Shown here in pieces: positions 1 to 8,343 of a stretch of DNA of 17,695 nt; the first letter of the stretch is position 1; each line of letters begins with the position of its first letter. This DNA comes from Phormidesmis priestleyi (GTDB taxonomy: Bacteria; Cyanobacteriota; Cyanobacteriia; Phormidesmidales; Phormidesmidaceae), in assembly GCA_003242115.1 (NCBI GenBank), contig QBMP01000059.1, forward strand, positions 1 to 17,695, given 5' to 3'. The notes under the pieces were generated by a model, which did no database searches, was not told where the DNA came from, and worked only from the letters and a program-made list of their open reading frames with translations. The position numbers and the translations under genes are program-made.

Positions 1-361
1 TGGGGACGGGGGCGCTTCAGCAATGCTATTCATCTTCAGTTTAATTAGGCTGACCCACTTAGCAGCGTAGGGGTTACTGACTGATAAGTAGTCATGCACA
101 ATTAATTACAAAAGACTCTGCCTGAATCGTCTAGTTTTAGAATTTTTACTAAATCTTATTCTGTAATTAACTTTGCACAGGTACTTATCGACGTTTGATG
201 ATGGCGATGAATATTGGTGAATCTCAATTGGATCTTAATTGCAAAATTATAGTACAATAGAACTAATTTAGTCATTCAATCTATGGCCTACGGCTTCAAT
301 ATCTTCTGCTTTTCTACCCACGGCTTAAGCCCGCCAACCTAAACCATACCCGGCATAAACT
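1..361. other. AT-rich intergenic start of window
   Basis: No convincing gene is visible here. The stretch holds the 25-bp inverted repeat pair described separately. It also holds a weak sigma70-like pair, TTGGAT (228-233) and TACAAT (253-258), with a long 19-nt spacer, about 100 nt before the first gene. No Shine-Dalgarno sequence precedes the ATG at 362. The promoter reading is only a guess. Confidence 0.4.
85..187. repeat. Imperfect 25-bp inverted repeat pair
   Basis: The 25 bases at 85-109 match the reverse complement of 163-187 at 19 of 25 positions. The outer hexamer TAAGTA and the inner heptamer TTAATTAC-side are conserved, as is a central TGCA. The 53 bases between are AT-rich and non-coding. 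The layout (outward ends matching, short non-coding centre) resembles a MITE-like element or two insertion-sequence ends, but I cannot assign a family and see no clear target-site duplication. Confidence 0.45.
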
Positions 362-970
362 ATGCCCCTCAAACTCATTGATCAAGCCTTAACCGCTTTA
401 ATTTCTCTCCTGATATATGGCTCTGAATTCTGGTTTACCTTAGCGTTTACCTTGTATGTCGCTACCCACCAACACGCCAACGAAAAACTAGAAAAAGCGC
501 TTCCAGCCGCCAAAACACCTATCCTTGAAAAAGATATCTCCATCCCTGTTCAAACATTCATCCCTGTTCAAACAATAGTCGTCTCAGAAAAAGCGCCCTC
601 TACAAAAGTTTTTTCCGAGAAATTTATTCCTTCAGATCTTTCTCTCAAAGCTGCTTCTCCAAAAGTGCGCGCTCCAAAATCTTTATCTGCCAAAATCTCC
701 GCTACCAAAATCTCTTCTGCAAAAGTCTTCTCTGTAACAACAGTTGCACAGCCCATCATCTGTGAGCCCGTAAACTGGAAAAAGTGGAAAGCTGCCGATC
801 TGCGTAAAGCCAGTATTGCTAAAGTCTGCGGCGTTCGGATGACCCCGATTGGCTCTCGCCGTAAGCTTACCAAAGCCGACCTCATCGCCCAGTACGAGCA
901 AACCCTCAAACGGCTCACTCGTTCTCCTATAGCATCATCTGCTTCGCTGAAAAACAGCCAGAGTGCTTAG
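362..970 (+). CDS. Hypothetical protein, N-terminal membrane segment, basic tail
   Basis: I do not recognise a named family. The 202-residue product starts with a hydrophobic stretch (about residues 8-34) that could be a membrane anchor. A low-complexity Lys/Ser/Ala/Pro linker follows (about 40-125) with repeated SAK/SAT-like units. A compact basic C-terminus follows (about 138-185, WKKWKAADLRKASIAKVC onward) that looks folded and could bind nucleic acid or a partner; this is inference. An 18-bp in-frame tandem duplication (first copies at 542-556 and 560-574) encodes IPVQTF/IPVQTI. The 3' end overlaps the convergent hydrolase gene by 36 nt. No Shine-Dalgarno is seen at the ATG, so the start is uncertain. 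The extended ordered C-terminus supports a real gene over the antisense frames. Confidence 0.6.
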   Translation: MPLKLIDQALTALISLLIYGSEFWFTLAFTLYVATHQHANEKLEKALPAAKTPILEKDISIPVQTFIPVQTIVVSEKAPSTKVFSEKFIPSDLSLKAASPKVRAPKSLSAKISATKISSAKVFSVTTVAQPIICEPVNWKKWKAADLRKASIAKVCGVRMTPIGSRRKLTKADLIAQYEQTLKRLTRSPIASSASLKNSQSA

Positions 971-1837
971 CTCCGTATACAGATCTCCCGTATGAGGCCA
1001 GCCAACAAATCCGGCAAACAAACAGTCTCCCACTGCATTTGAGACAAATACGTGGTGAATGCCCAAAGCGTTTTGCCATGTCCGTAAAAACAGGCCATCT
1101 GGCAGGGTCGCCCACAGCGTAGACTGTTTGAACCCCCGGTAGTGAGCGTCGGTCATGCCGGGAATGGCCTGAAGCTGAGCGATCACATGGTCGCGATCGC
1201 CCGATACCAAGCTCGGCACACACAAATGGACAGAACTCTGCCAAAACTGTTGAATCACCTCTGCAACTGCCGAATGCTGCTTTAAATCAGCATGTTTAAT
1301 ATTGTTGAGCGCGACATAGCTAGCCTGATTGAATCGAGCGCATTCTACAGGCACTATGCCGTCACTTCCCTGATCGCAATCGCCCACAATAATCAGCGTC
1401 GGCACTTGGGCCGCAATCTTCTCAGCCAAGGCCCGCCGATTGCGGCCTAAATCTTTGGCAATGCCAATACCCCACTCAAAAGGGTCGATCATTCGGCTCA
1501 AATCAGCCCCGCCTACTGGCGAACCCACCAACACCAACGACTCTACCAGCGGCCACCACTCTGGATGGCGGGCTAACACCTCTAACCAAATCAGCCCGCC
1601 CATCGAATGGCCGACAATGCGCAGCGGCGTTTGCGGGTAGGTCGATTGGGTTTGTATAGCTATAGCTTCCACCCGCTGAATCAACGGCTCTATCCGAATC
1701 CAGGTATTTACAAACCCTAAATTAGGCACCACCACATGCGATCGCGGACTGGCAATTTGCTGGGCTAAAAGGCCAATGCCTCGGTTAATATCGGCCCAGC
1801 CATGCTGCGCGTAAAGAATGTAATCAGGCTGATCCAT
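935..1837 (-). CDS. Alpha/beta hydrolase (lipase/esterase-like)
   Basis: This is a 300-residue cytoplasmic protein of the alpha/beta-hydrolase fold; its substrate cannot be told from sequence. An HGW oxyanion-type motif lies at residues 12-14. The nucleophile elbow GHSMGG puts Ser at 78, the likely acid is Asp159 in SDGIVP, and the likely base is His182 in KHADL, so the triad looks complete. No signal peptide is visible. Residues about 205-300 form an extra C-terminal segment beyond the hydrolase core that I do not recognise. The gene starts 15 nt after the stop of the upstream pseudouridine synthase gene on the same strand, so the two are probably co-transcribed. Its 3' end overlaps the convergent gene at 362-970. 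Confidence 0.8.
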   Translation of the reverse strand: MDQPDYILYAQHGWADINRGIGLLAQQIASPRSHVVVPNLGFVNTWIRIEPLIQRVEAIAIQTQSTYPQTPLRIVGHSMGGLIWLEVLARHPEWWPLVESLVLVGSPVGGADLSRMIDPFEWGIGIAKDLGRNRRALAEKIAAQVPTLIIVGDCDQGSDGIVPVECARFNQASYVALNNIKHADLKQHSAVAEVIQQFWQSSVHLCVPSLVSGDRDHVIAQLQAIPGMTDAHYRGFKQSTLWATLPDGLFLRTWQNALGIHHVFVSNAVGDCLFAGFVGWPHTGDLYTELSTLAVFQRSR

Positions 1838-1851
1838 AGGTCGTTGGTCGT

Positions 1852-2832
1852 TTATGGGTTGATCGCTAACTCAGCGGGAAGCGGAGCGACGATAGACACA
1901 GGTTTCCCTGTACGCGGATGGGTAAAGCGAATGCGATGAGCGTGCAAATGATAGCCACAGTCTCCAGGCATGGCCGTCGTCCCGACAATGGGAATGCCGC
2001 CCGCTGCGTACAGCGGGTCGCCTAGCAGCGGATAGCCTGCCGCCGCTAAATGAATCCGAATTTGATGCGGTCTGCCGGTGAAAATAGACACCTCTACCAG
2101 GGTTGATTCGACGCGCCGATCTAAGACTTGGCCCTCACTGCGAGAGGGGAGCCCACCAGCGCAGTGACCATATAAATAGTTAAGCCCAGGGTAGGGCAGT
2201 TTGCCGATGGGGTATGTGCAGCTAAAGTGATCGCCCAATTCACTCACAGCAGCAGGGCCAACCAAAGCCCGGTAGACCTTTTCCATCGGCAGCTGGTTCA
2301 TGGGCAGATTCATTGGCAGCGATCGCTCAGCTTTTACAGAAGCTTGCTCAACTTCAGCCGTGCGCGCTCTAAACTGCCGTGACAGATGCTCTCTAGCCGC
2401 TTGAGACTTGGCCACCAGCATTACTCCCGAAGTGCCTCGGCCTAATCGGTGCACGGGTACGGGCGTTTTGTTGGGGTAGCGCGATCGCAGTTGGTGCAGC
2501 AGCGTATGCTCCAAAAAGCCGCCACCGGGCAACACCGGTAGACCTGAGGGTTTGGCAATCGCCCACAAATCATCATCTTCATACAGCACCTCAAAATTGA
2601 GTGGCGCAATCGGCTCTTGCCAGGGCAGACGGTAGTAAGTGAGGTGCTGGCCACTTTGTAAAATGGTTTGAGCGCTCACCGGCTGGCCATTGAGCAAAAT
2701 TTGCCCTTGCTCAATTCGATCTTTCCACAGCCTGCGGCTAGAGTGCTGATAGCGCTGCGTGTAGTAATCCAGCACCGTTTGCCCTGCCGCTGCGGCTGTT
2801 AGTCGGTCGGTATAAGTCCAGCCCTGATTCAT
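1852..2832 (-). CDS. RluA-family pseudouridine synthase with atypical catalytic motif
   Basis: RluA enzymes isomerise uridine to pseudouridine in rRNA or tRNA. The 326-residue product has an N-terminal S4-like RNA-binding segment (about 22-68, with RIEQGQILLNG) and the synthase core with VLYEDDDLWAIAKPSGLPV (82-100) and the C-terminal RPHQIRIHLA and GDPLY motifs. In characterised members the active-site motif is HRLDR; here it reads HRLGR (128-132), and the codon at 2440-2442 is GGC, so the catalytic Asp is absent. Residues about 160-184 look like an insertion and carry the repeat LPMNLPMNQLPM. The family call is firm; activity is uncertain. From memory, some plant and cyanobacterial homologues share HRLGR, which would make it a clade trait. 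It is upstream of the hydrolase gene by 15 nt and divergent from the phytase-like gene. Confidence 0.88.
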   Translation of the reverse strand: MNQGWTYTDRLTAAAAGQTVLDYYTQRYQHSSRRLWKDRIEQGQILLNGQPVSAQTILQSGQHLTYYRLPWQEPIAPLNFEVLYEDDDLWAIAKPSGLPVLPGGGFLEHTLLHQLRSRYPNKTPVPVHRLGRGTSGVMLVAKSQAAREHLSRQFRARTAEVEQASVKAERSLPMNLPMNQLPMEKVYRALVGPAAVSELGDHFSCTYPIGKLPYPGLNYLYGHCAGGLPSRSEGQVLDRRVESTLVEVSIFTGRPHQIRIHLAAAGYPLLGDPLYAAGGIPIVGTTAMPGDCGYHLHAHRIRFTHPRTGKPVSIVAPLPAELAINP

Positions 2833-2938
2833 GCCGCACCATTACTTAACGAATCCAAAACAAATCCAAAACACAATCAAAAGTAAATTGGTCGTAAAAG
2901 TAGCTTACGTCCCTAAATAATTTATCTTGAACGGTGTC

Positions 2939-2976
2939 GCCTGTTTTGATTGCCTGTTTTGATTGCCTGTTTTGAT
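2939..2976. repeat. Three tandem copies of a 13-bp unit
   Basis: The unit GCCTGTTTTGATT occurs at 2939-2951 and 2952-2964, with a 12-nt third copy at 2965-2976. The array ends 14 nt before the ATG at 2991, in the divergent intergenic region, so it lies in the 5' leader of the phytase-like gene. Confidence 0.9.
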
Positions 2977-2990
2977 GGATCGTTGCCCGT

Positions 2991-4217
2991 ATGCCTTTTA
3001 GCCTTTGTCTTGATCAGCTTAAAATGCGGCCACTGGCCAGAGCCATCGTCAGCGGACTGCTAGCCCTTGTGCTGCTAGCCCCGATGTTAGGCGGTTGCGC
3101 CCTGCCGCAGGTAAAGGCTGAAGACCGCCTATTTCTCGATATTTCGCTGAATTTCCTCGGCAGCTACACGCTGCCTGCCCAAAGCTTTGACGGTGAGCCA
3201 GTCGGGGGCATTTCAGCGATTACTTACGACGTCCCGCGCGATCGCCTCTACGCCCTGTCTGACAATCGCGATCGCCCCCGTTTCTACACCCTCATACCCA
3301 ATGCACTGACGACGGCTACCCCCACGCTCACCCTCGAATCGGTCACCTACCTCAAAGACAACCAGGGCAACCCCTACGCTTCCGGTGAATTCGATCCAGA
3401 AGGGATGGCGCTAACGCCCACAGGCACACTGCTAATTTCTAGCGAAGGCTCAGCCCAGCGGCGAATCGCGCCCGCTATTGGCGAATATGATCTCGCTACC
3501 GGACAGGTAAAAACCGCGCTGCCACTGCCAGTTCGCTATTTGCCCGACAGCGTGCTAAACCCAGAAGCCCCGGCTGATTTGGCCAGTCAAACCCAGGGCG
3601 TTCAAGAAAATATTGGCTTTGAAGCGCTGGCTATCAATGTCTCCTCTGGCACGGGCGGCGTCTATGAGCCCTACCGACTGTTTGTCGCTACCGAAGGCCC
3701 GCTCCTGCAAGATCTGGACTTTGCCCCAGATATTCCCTACAAAAACCGGCTGCTGCACTATCTCATCGATCCCTATCAGAGCACCCTGATTTCTGAGCAT
3801 TTGTATGAGATGGATTTAGCCCCGTCTGGGGCGGTGCTGCATGGCCTATCGGAAATCGCAGTGCTCGATCAGGGCGGTCATTTCTTAGCGCTGGAGCGTT
3901 CCTTTGGCTTCCAGGGATTTGCCATCAAGCTATATCAGCTAGCTTCGGGGGGCGCAACCGATATTAGCGCCAATGCCTCCCTTCGCACGCCAGACGGCAC
4001 CAGCAGACCGAGCGGCATCAGCCCCATCCGCAAACAGATCGTGCTAGATTTCAATGCGCCCAATGCCGAACCTGACATTCCGCTGGAAAATTATGAGGCC
4101 ATGACGTTTGGCCCAACCCAACCTAACGGCACCCAAACCCTACTGCTGATGAGCGACGATAACTTTTCTGCCAATCAAACAACTCGGCTGCTGGTTTTTC
4201 AGCTCAGCCAGTCTTAA
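2991..4217 (+). CDS. Phytase-like/esterase-like lipoprotein
   Basis: The 408-residue product matches the bacterial phytase-like (esterase-like activity of phytase) family, a predicted beta-propeller. Members are exported and often presumed to hydrolyse phosphoesters, though biochemical proof is sparse. Visible hallmarks are GGISAITYD near residue 67, DRLYALSDNR, FDPEGMALTPTGTLLISSEG, IGFEALAI and ENYEAMTFGP. The N-terminus is a signal peptide (hydrophobic about 18-32) ending in a lipobox, LGGC, which suggests a lipoprotein. A second ATG at 3024 would give a tighter signal peptide and may be the true start. A strong terminator follows the gene, so it is a separate transcription unit from sqdB. 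Its possible role in organic phosphate use would fit the Pho-box-like array downstream, but that link is inference. Confidence 0.82.
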   Translation: MPFSLCLDQLKMRPLARAIVSGLLALVLLAPMLGGCALPQVKAEDRLFLDISLNFLGSYTLPAQSFDGEPVGGISAITYDVPRDRLYALSDNRDRPRFYTLIPNALTTATPTLTLESVTYLKDNQGNPYASGEFDPEGMALTPTGTLLISSEGSAQRRIAPAIGEYDLATGQVKTALPLPVRYLPDSVLNPEAPADLASQTQGVQENIGFEALAINVSSGTGGVYEPYRLFVATEGPLLQDLDFAPDIPYKNRLLHYLIDPYQSTLISEHLYEMDLAPSGAVLHGLSEIAVLDQGGHFLALERSFGFQGFAIKLYQLASGGATDISANASLRTPDGTSRPSGISPIRKQIVLDFNAPNAEPDIPLENYEAMTFGPTQPNGTQTLLLMSDDNFSANQTTRLLVFQLSQS

Positions 4218-4288
4218 TCATCCGGATCACGCCATCATCTGCGCCCGATCCACTTTGTAAAATCTTTAGAAAATCCATCCCAAGGCAG

Positions 4289-4309
4289 AGGCTGTCTAAC
4301 AGCTTTTTC
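4289..4309 (+). terminator. Intrinsic terminator of the phytase-like gene
   Basis: The stem GCTGT/ACAGC (4291-4295 and 4299-4303), extended by a G-U and an A-U pair, has a CTA loop and runs into TTTTTCT. It sits about 75 nt after the stop codon at 4217. It would insulate sqdB from the upstream gene. Confidence 0.75.
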
Positions 4310-4336
4310 TTCAAAAATAAGTCCGTTTTCTAGAAC

Positions 4337-4377
4337 TTTAAGCCCTTCTTAAACCTCACTTAACAGTTTCATTTTGA
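4337..4377 (+). promoter_or_regulatory. Pho-box-like array upstream of sqdB
   Basis: Three 8-mers, TTTAAGCC (4337-4344), CTTAAACC (4348-4355) and CTTAACAG (4359-4366), are each separated by exactly 3 nt, giving TTAA cores at 4338, 4349 and 4360 (11-bp phase). A degenerate fourth unit, CATTTTGA, follows at 4370-4377. Cyanobacterial SphR/PhoB boxes are known as tandem 8-bp PyTTAAPyPyT/A repeats with 3-nt spacers. A -10-like TAGTAT lies at 4384-4389, where an activator-dependent promoter would have it, and no good -35 is present. Binding is inferred. Confidence 0.55.
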
Positions 4378-4618
4378 TGCGGATAGTATTTTTGCGCCGT
4401 CAGACATAATTGTTCTTCAATCGTCTTCGATCTTCAAAAATAGCCTGAAAGCTTTTCACAGAAGCTCATTAGCGCTATGTAGTGAAGCCCTCACGATGCG
4501 CTTATCACCCATCGCTGTGATTTTTTATCTACCTCGCCTTGGCGAGAAACTACCCACCCGTGCCCCCAAACCTGATAAATTGGGCATCAGCAAAGGTCAC
4601 TATTTAAAGGTTTCATAA

Positions 4619-5779
<1,161 letters not shown>

Positions 5780-5861
5780 GCGCTTAATCGGGCTCATATC
5801 GGTGTCGCATTCGTCTACAAAGGTCAGCTTGTATTTAGGAATGAAATTTTCCAAATGCTGG

Positions 5862-5905
5862 CTGGCTTTTTTACTGGCATCTTTTTTGTTGGCATCTTTT
5901 TTGGA
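5862..5905 (+). repeat. Short T-rich tandem repeat between sqdB and sqdX
   Basis: GGCATCTTTTTTG occurs at 5876-5888 and again at 5891-5903 (15-bp period), with a degenerate copy (GGCTTTTTTACT) just before. It lies in the 234-nt sqdB-sqdX gap. No hairpin precedes the T-runs, so I do not call it a terminator. A 91-codon frame crossing it (5802-6077) looks spurious. The rest of the gap shows no feature; sqdX could be read through from sqdB or have its own promoter. Confidence 0.7.
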
Positions 5906-6013
5906 TTTGTCAAGTGTCCTTCAGGGGGTTGCTGACTATGCCAAAGCTCAGATACAACATAATCGTTCGCTGCTGTTGATTGTTCTTTACATAATTCCTG
6001 GCGAGCTGAATCC

Positions 6014-7147
6014 ATGCGAATTGCTATTTTTACCGAGACCTTTCTCCCCAAAGTTGACGGGATTGTCACTCGCTTAAAGCACACTGTCGAGCATTTGCAG
6101 AGCTTTGGTAATGAGGTGTGTGTGTTTTGCCCGGAGGGTGGCATTACGGAATACAAAGGGGCGAAAGTAGAAGGCGTTTCTGGCTTTCCGCTGCCGCTTT
6201 ATCCGGAGCTGAAGCTGGCACTGCCGCGCCCTTCGATTCGCGAGGCGATAGAAGCTTTTAGGCCGGATTTGATTCATGTGGTAAATCCGGCGGTGCTGGG
6301 TTTGGCGGGCATTTACTACAGCAAATCGCTAGATGTGCCGCTGGTGGCTTCTTACCACACGCATTTGCCGAAGTATTTGGAGCATTACAATTTGGGGATG
6401 CTGGAGGGGGTGCTGTGGGAATTGCTGAAGGCGATGCACAATAAAGCTGCGATTAACCTTTGCACTTCGACGGCGATGCAGCAGGAGCTGACGGAGCATG
6501 ATATTGAGCGGGTAGAAGTGTGGCAAAAAGGGGTCGATACGGTGCTGTTTCGGCCTGATTTACGCAGTGATGAAATGCGATCGCGCCTCACTCAGGGCCA
6601 TCCTGACGCGCCAATTTTAATCTACATTGGCCGCTTATCTGCCGAGAAAGAAATTGATCGCATTAAACCCGTGCTGGAGTCAATTCCCGGCGCTCGACTA
6701 GCGCTAGTCGGCGATGGCCCTCACCGCGAAGAGCTAGAAAAACACTTTGCCGGTACGCAGACTCATTTTGTGGGCTATTTGGGCGGTGAAGAACTCGGTG
6801 CGGCCTATGCTTCTGCCGATGCGTTTATTTTCCCGTCGCGAACCGAAACGCTGGGGCTAGTGCTGCTAGAAGCGATGGCAGCGGGCTGTCCGGTAATTGC
6901 CGCGAATGCGGGTGGCATTCCCGATATTGTTACCAGTGGAGTAAATGGCTTTATGTTTGACCCGACGGATGAGAATGGGGCAATCGCGGCTACTCAAAAA
7001 CTGTTGGGCATGAAGGCCGAGCGCGAACTGCTGCGTCAAAATGCGCGCGTTGAGGCCGAGCGTTGGGGATGGGCAGCCTCTACTCGGCAGCTAGAGCGGT
7101 TTTATGTGGCGGTGCTGAATGCAGGGGGGATGGCGATCGCCGCCTAG
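6014..7147 (+). CDS. sqdX: Sulfolipid synthase (sulfoquinovosyltransferase)
   Basis: SqdX moves sulfoquinovose from UDP-sulfoquinovose to diacylglycerol, making SQDG at the membrane. The 377-residue protein is a GT-B-fold family 4 glycosyltransferase. The N-terminal acceptor domain starts MRIAIFTETFLPKVDGI with HVVNP (88-92) and ASYHTHLPKY (112-121). The C-terminal donor domain has IYIGRLSAEKEI (203-214), LALVGDGP (229-236) and the EX7E motif (Glu278, Glu286) followed by EAMAAGCPVIA. It matches the cyanobacterial/plant SQD2 type rather than the alphaproteobacterial SqdD. The start is set by homology, since no strong Shine-Dalgarno is seen. The location directly after sqdB confirms the call. 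Confidence 0.95.
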   Translation: MRIAIFTETFLPKVDGIVTRLKHTVEHLQSFGNEVCVFCPEGGITEYKGAKVEGVSGFPLPLYPELKLALPRPSIREAIEAFRPDLIHVVNPAVLGLAGIYYSKSLDVPLVASYHTHLPKYLEHYNLGMLEGVLWELLKAMHNKAAINLCTSTAMQQELTEHDIERVEVWQKGVDTVLFRPDLRSDEMRSRLTQGHPDAPILIYIGRLSAEKEIDRIKPVLESIPGARLALVGDGPHREELEKHFAGTQTHFVGYLGGEELGAAYASADAFIFPSRTETLGLVLLEAMAAGCPVIAANAGGIPDIVTSGVNGFMFDPTDENGAIAATQKLLGMKAERELLRQNARVEAERWGWAASTRQLERFYVAVLNAGGMAIAA

Positions 7148-7148
7148 C

Positions 7149-7173
7149 AAATTCTCAGAGAAAATTCTCAGAG
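7149..7173. repeat. 12-bp direct repeat after sqdX
   Basis: AAATTCTCAGAG occurs at 7149-7160 and 7162-7173, separated by one base, immediately after the sqdX stop codon and before the cupin gene. No terminator-like hairpin with a T-tract is seen in this 54-nt gap, so read-through into the cupin gene is possible. Confidence 0.85.
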
Positions 7174-7201
7174 TCCCTCTTCATTTTATCGGCTATCAGG
7201 T

Positions 7202-7690
7202 ATGAACAAGCGCGACTGGATTGAAAAACTCTCCTTAATAGAGCATGTTGAAGGCGGTTACTTTGCTGAAACCTACCGCGCTACAGAAACAATCCCCACG
7301 AAGAGAGAAGGCTCTAGTCGCGCCACCATGACCTCGATTTATTACCTGCTCAGCGACGATCGCCCGATTGATCATCTACACCAAAACCAGTCAGACATTA
7401 TGCACTATTTTCAGGCGGGTTCACCGATTACCTATCTGTTAGTCACACCTGACGGTGATCTGAAAAAGCAGAAGTTAGGGCTGGATTTTTCCAAAGGTGA
7501 ACGGCCTCAGCTCTTGGTGCCCAGCGGCTACTGGAAAGCCGCTGTTCTCGAAGCTGGAGAGTATGGTTTGTTGGGTGAGGCCGTCGCACCGGGGTTCGAC
7601 TATCGCGATATGACCATTGCCAAAGCAGACGACATTCGCGCCCAATTCCCAACGCTGTGGGATGAGTTAGCGCCCTATGTAAGGCTTTGA
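7202..7690 (+). CDS. Cupin, DUF985 (Cupin_5) family
   Basis: The 162-residue protein fits the DUF985/Cupin_5 family of small cytosolic beta-barrel proteins. Diagnostic features are the N-terminal LIEHVEGGYFAETYR (12-26), the histidine-rich HLHQNQSDIMHYFQAG (58-73) which would line the barrel, LVPSGYWKAA (105-114) and the C-terminal VAPGFDYRDMTIA. Members have been proposed to act on nucleotide sugars or as metal-binding epimerase-like proteins, but no activity is established for this family as a whole. Length is normal. The gene starts 54 nt after sqdX on the same strand, so it may share its transcript, though a role in sulfolipid metabolism is not shown. It converges with the oxidoreductase gene at 7753. 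Confidence 0.88.
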   Translation: MNKRDWIEKLSLIEHVEGGYFAETYRATETIPTKREGSSRATMTSIYYLLSDDRPIDHLHQNQSDIMHYFQAGSPITYLLVTPDGDLKKQKLGLDFSKGERPQLLVPSGYWKAAVLEAGEYGLLGEAVAPGFDYRDMTIAKADDIRAQFPTLWDELAPYVRL

Positions 7691-7727
7691 GGTAAGGATT
7701 TGACGTTAAGCTTTCGAGTTTGATGAA

Positions 7728-7748
7728 GTATAGATTGCGAATCTATGC
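7728..7748. terminator. Hairpin between convergent genes
   Basis: ATAGATT (7730-7736) pairs perfectly with AATCTAT (7740-7746) around GCG, extended by a U-G and a G-C pair. It lies in the 62-nt gap between the convergent genes ending at 7690 and 7753. There is no strong T-tract on either side, so termination is only probable from its position. Confidence 0.4.
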
Positions 7749-7752
7749 TCTC

Positions 7753-8343
7753 TTACAGCGTACTGTATCTCTCTTCAGCAAAAGGCTCGCCTCGGTGGTG
7801 ATAGCCGTTGCGCTCCCAAAAGCCTAGCGCCATCTCTTCTAAAAACTCCAGACCGTTAATCCATTTTGCACTTTTCCAAGCGTATAAATGCGGCACCACT
7901 AATCGCATCGGCCCGCCATGCTCATCCGGTAAGGGCTCACCGAATAGCGTATGGGCAAAAAAGTTCTCTGCTTTACTAAAGTCTTCTAAAGAAATGTTAG
8001 TGGTGTAGTCTCCGTAGCAGTGCTCCATCACCTGCGTTGCTTTAGGATCAACCTCTATGGCCTTGAGAAAGTCGGTTACCTTCACACCGCGCCATTTGAC
8101 ATCTAGCTTGCTCCAAGTGGTCACACAGTGAAAGTCGGCGGTGAATTCACTTTGGGGCATGTCCATGAAGTCTTGCCAGGAGAAGGTTTTGGTGGTGGCT
8201 AGGCCGGATACGGAGAACTGCCATTGGTCTGTGCTGATTTGCGGCGTGTCGCCGTAGGTAAGTACAGGGAAGCCTTTGGCTAAATGCTGACCGGGAGGAA
8301 CGCGATCCGCGAGATCAGCACCGGGTTTTTCAAAGAATTTCAT
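7753..8343 (-). CDS. Sulfite-oxidase-like molybdopterin oxidoreductase
   Basis: The 196-residue protein consists of the oxidoreductase molybdopterin-binding (SUOX-fold) domain alone. Key features are FHCVTTWSKLDVKWRGV (71-87) with Cys73 as the expected molybdenum ligand, CYGDYTTNI and GEPLPDEHGGPMRLVVPHLYAWKSAKW. There is no twin-arginine or other signal peptide, unlike periplasmic MsrP/YedY, so it is probably cytosolic. The electron partner and substrate are unknown; sulfite oxidation is a guess from fold alone. Its ATG (8341-8343) lies inside the 3' end of leuA, a 14-nt overlap, so translation is probably coupled to leuA. A convergent hairpin lies after its stop codon. Confidence 0.88.
   Translation of the reverse strand: MKFFEKPGADLADRVPPGQHLAKGFPVLTYGDTPQISTDQWQFSVSGLATTKTFSWQDFMDMPQSEFTADFHCVTTWSKLDVKWRGVKVTDFLKAIEVDPKATQVMEHCYGDYTTNISLEDFSKAENFFAHTLFGEPLPDEHGGPMRLVVPHLYAWKSAKWINGLEFLEEMALGFWERNGYHHRGEPFAEERYSTL

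Noticed and set aside
568..918. 116-codon antisense frame over the first gene
   Set aside because: It mirrors the Lys/Ser/Ala-rich repeats of the plus-strand gene and has no family resemblance.
2939..2976. CRISPR-like array
   Set aside because: The 13-bp units are directly adjacent with no spacers, so this is a simple tandem repeat; no cas gene is present.
4533..4546. Hairpin in the sqdB leader as terminator or riboswitch
   Set aside because: The stem is only 5 bp with a tetraloop, no T-tract follows, and no known riboswitch core is visible nearby.
5802..6077. 91-codon frame between sqdB and sqdX
   Set aside because: It overlaps 64 nt of sqdX, its hydrophobic look comes from a T-rich tandem repeat, and it has no ribosome binding site.
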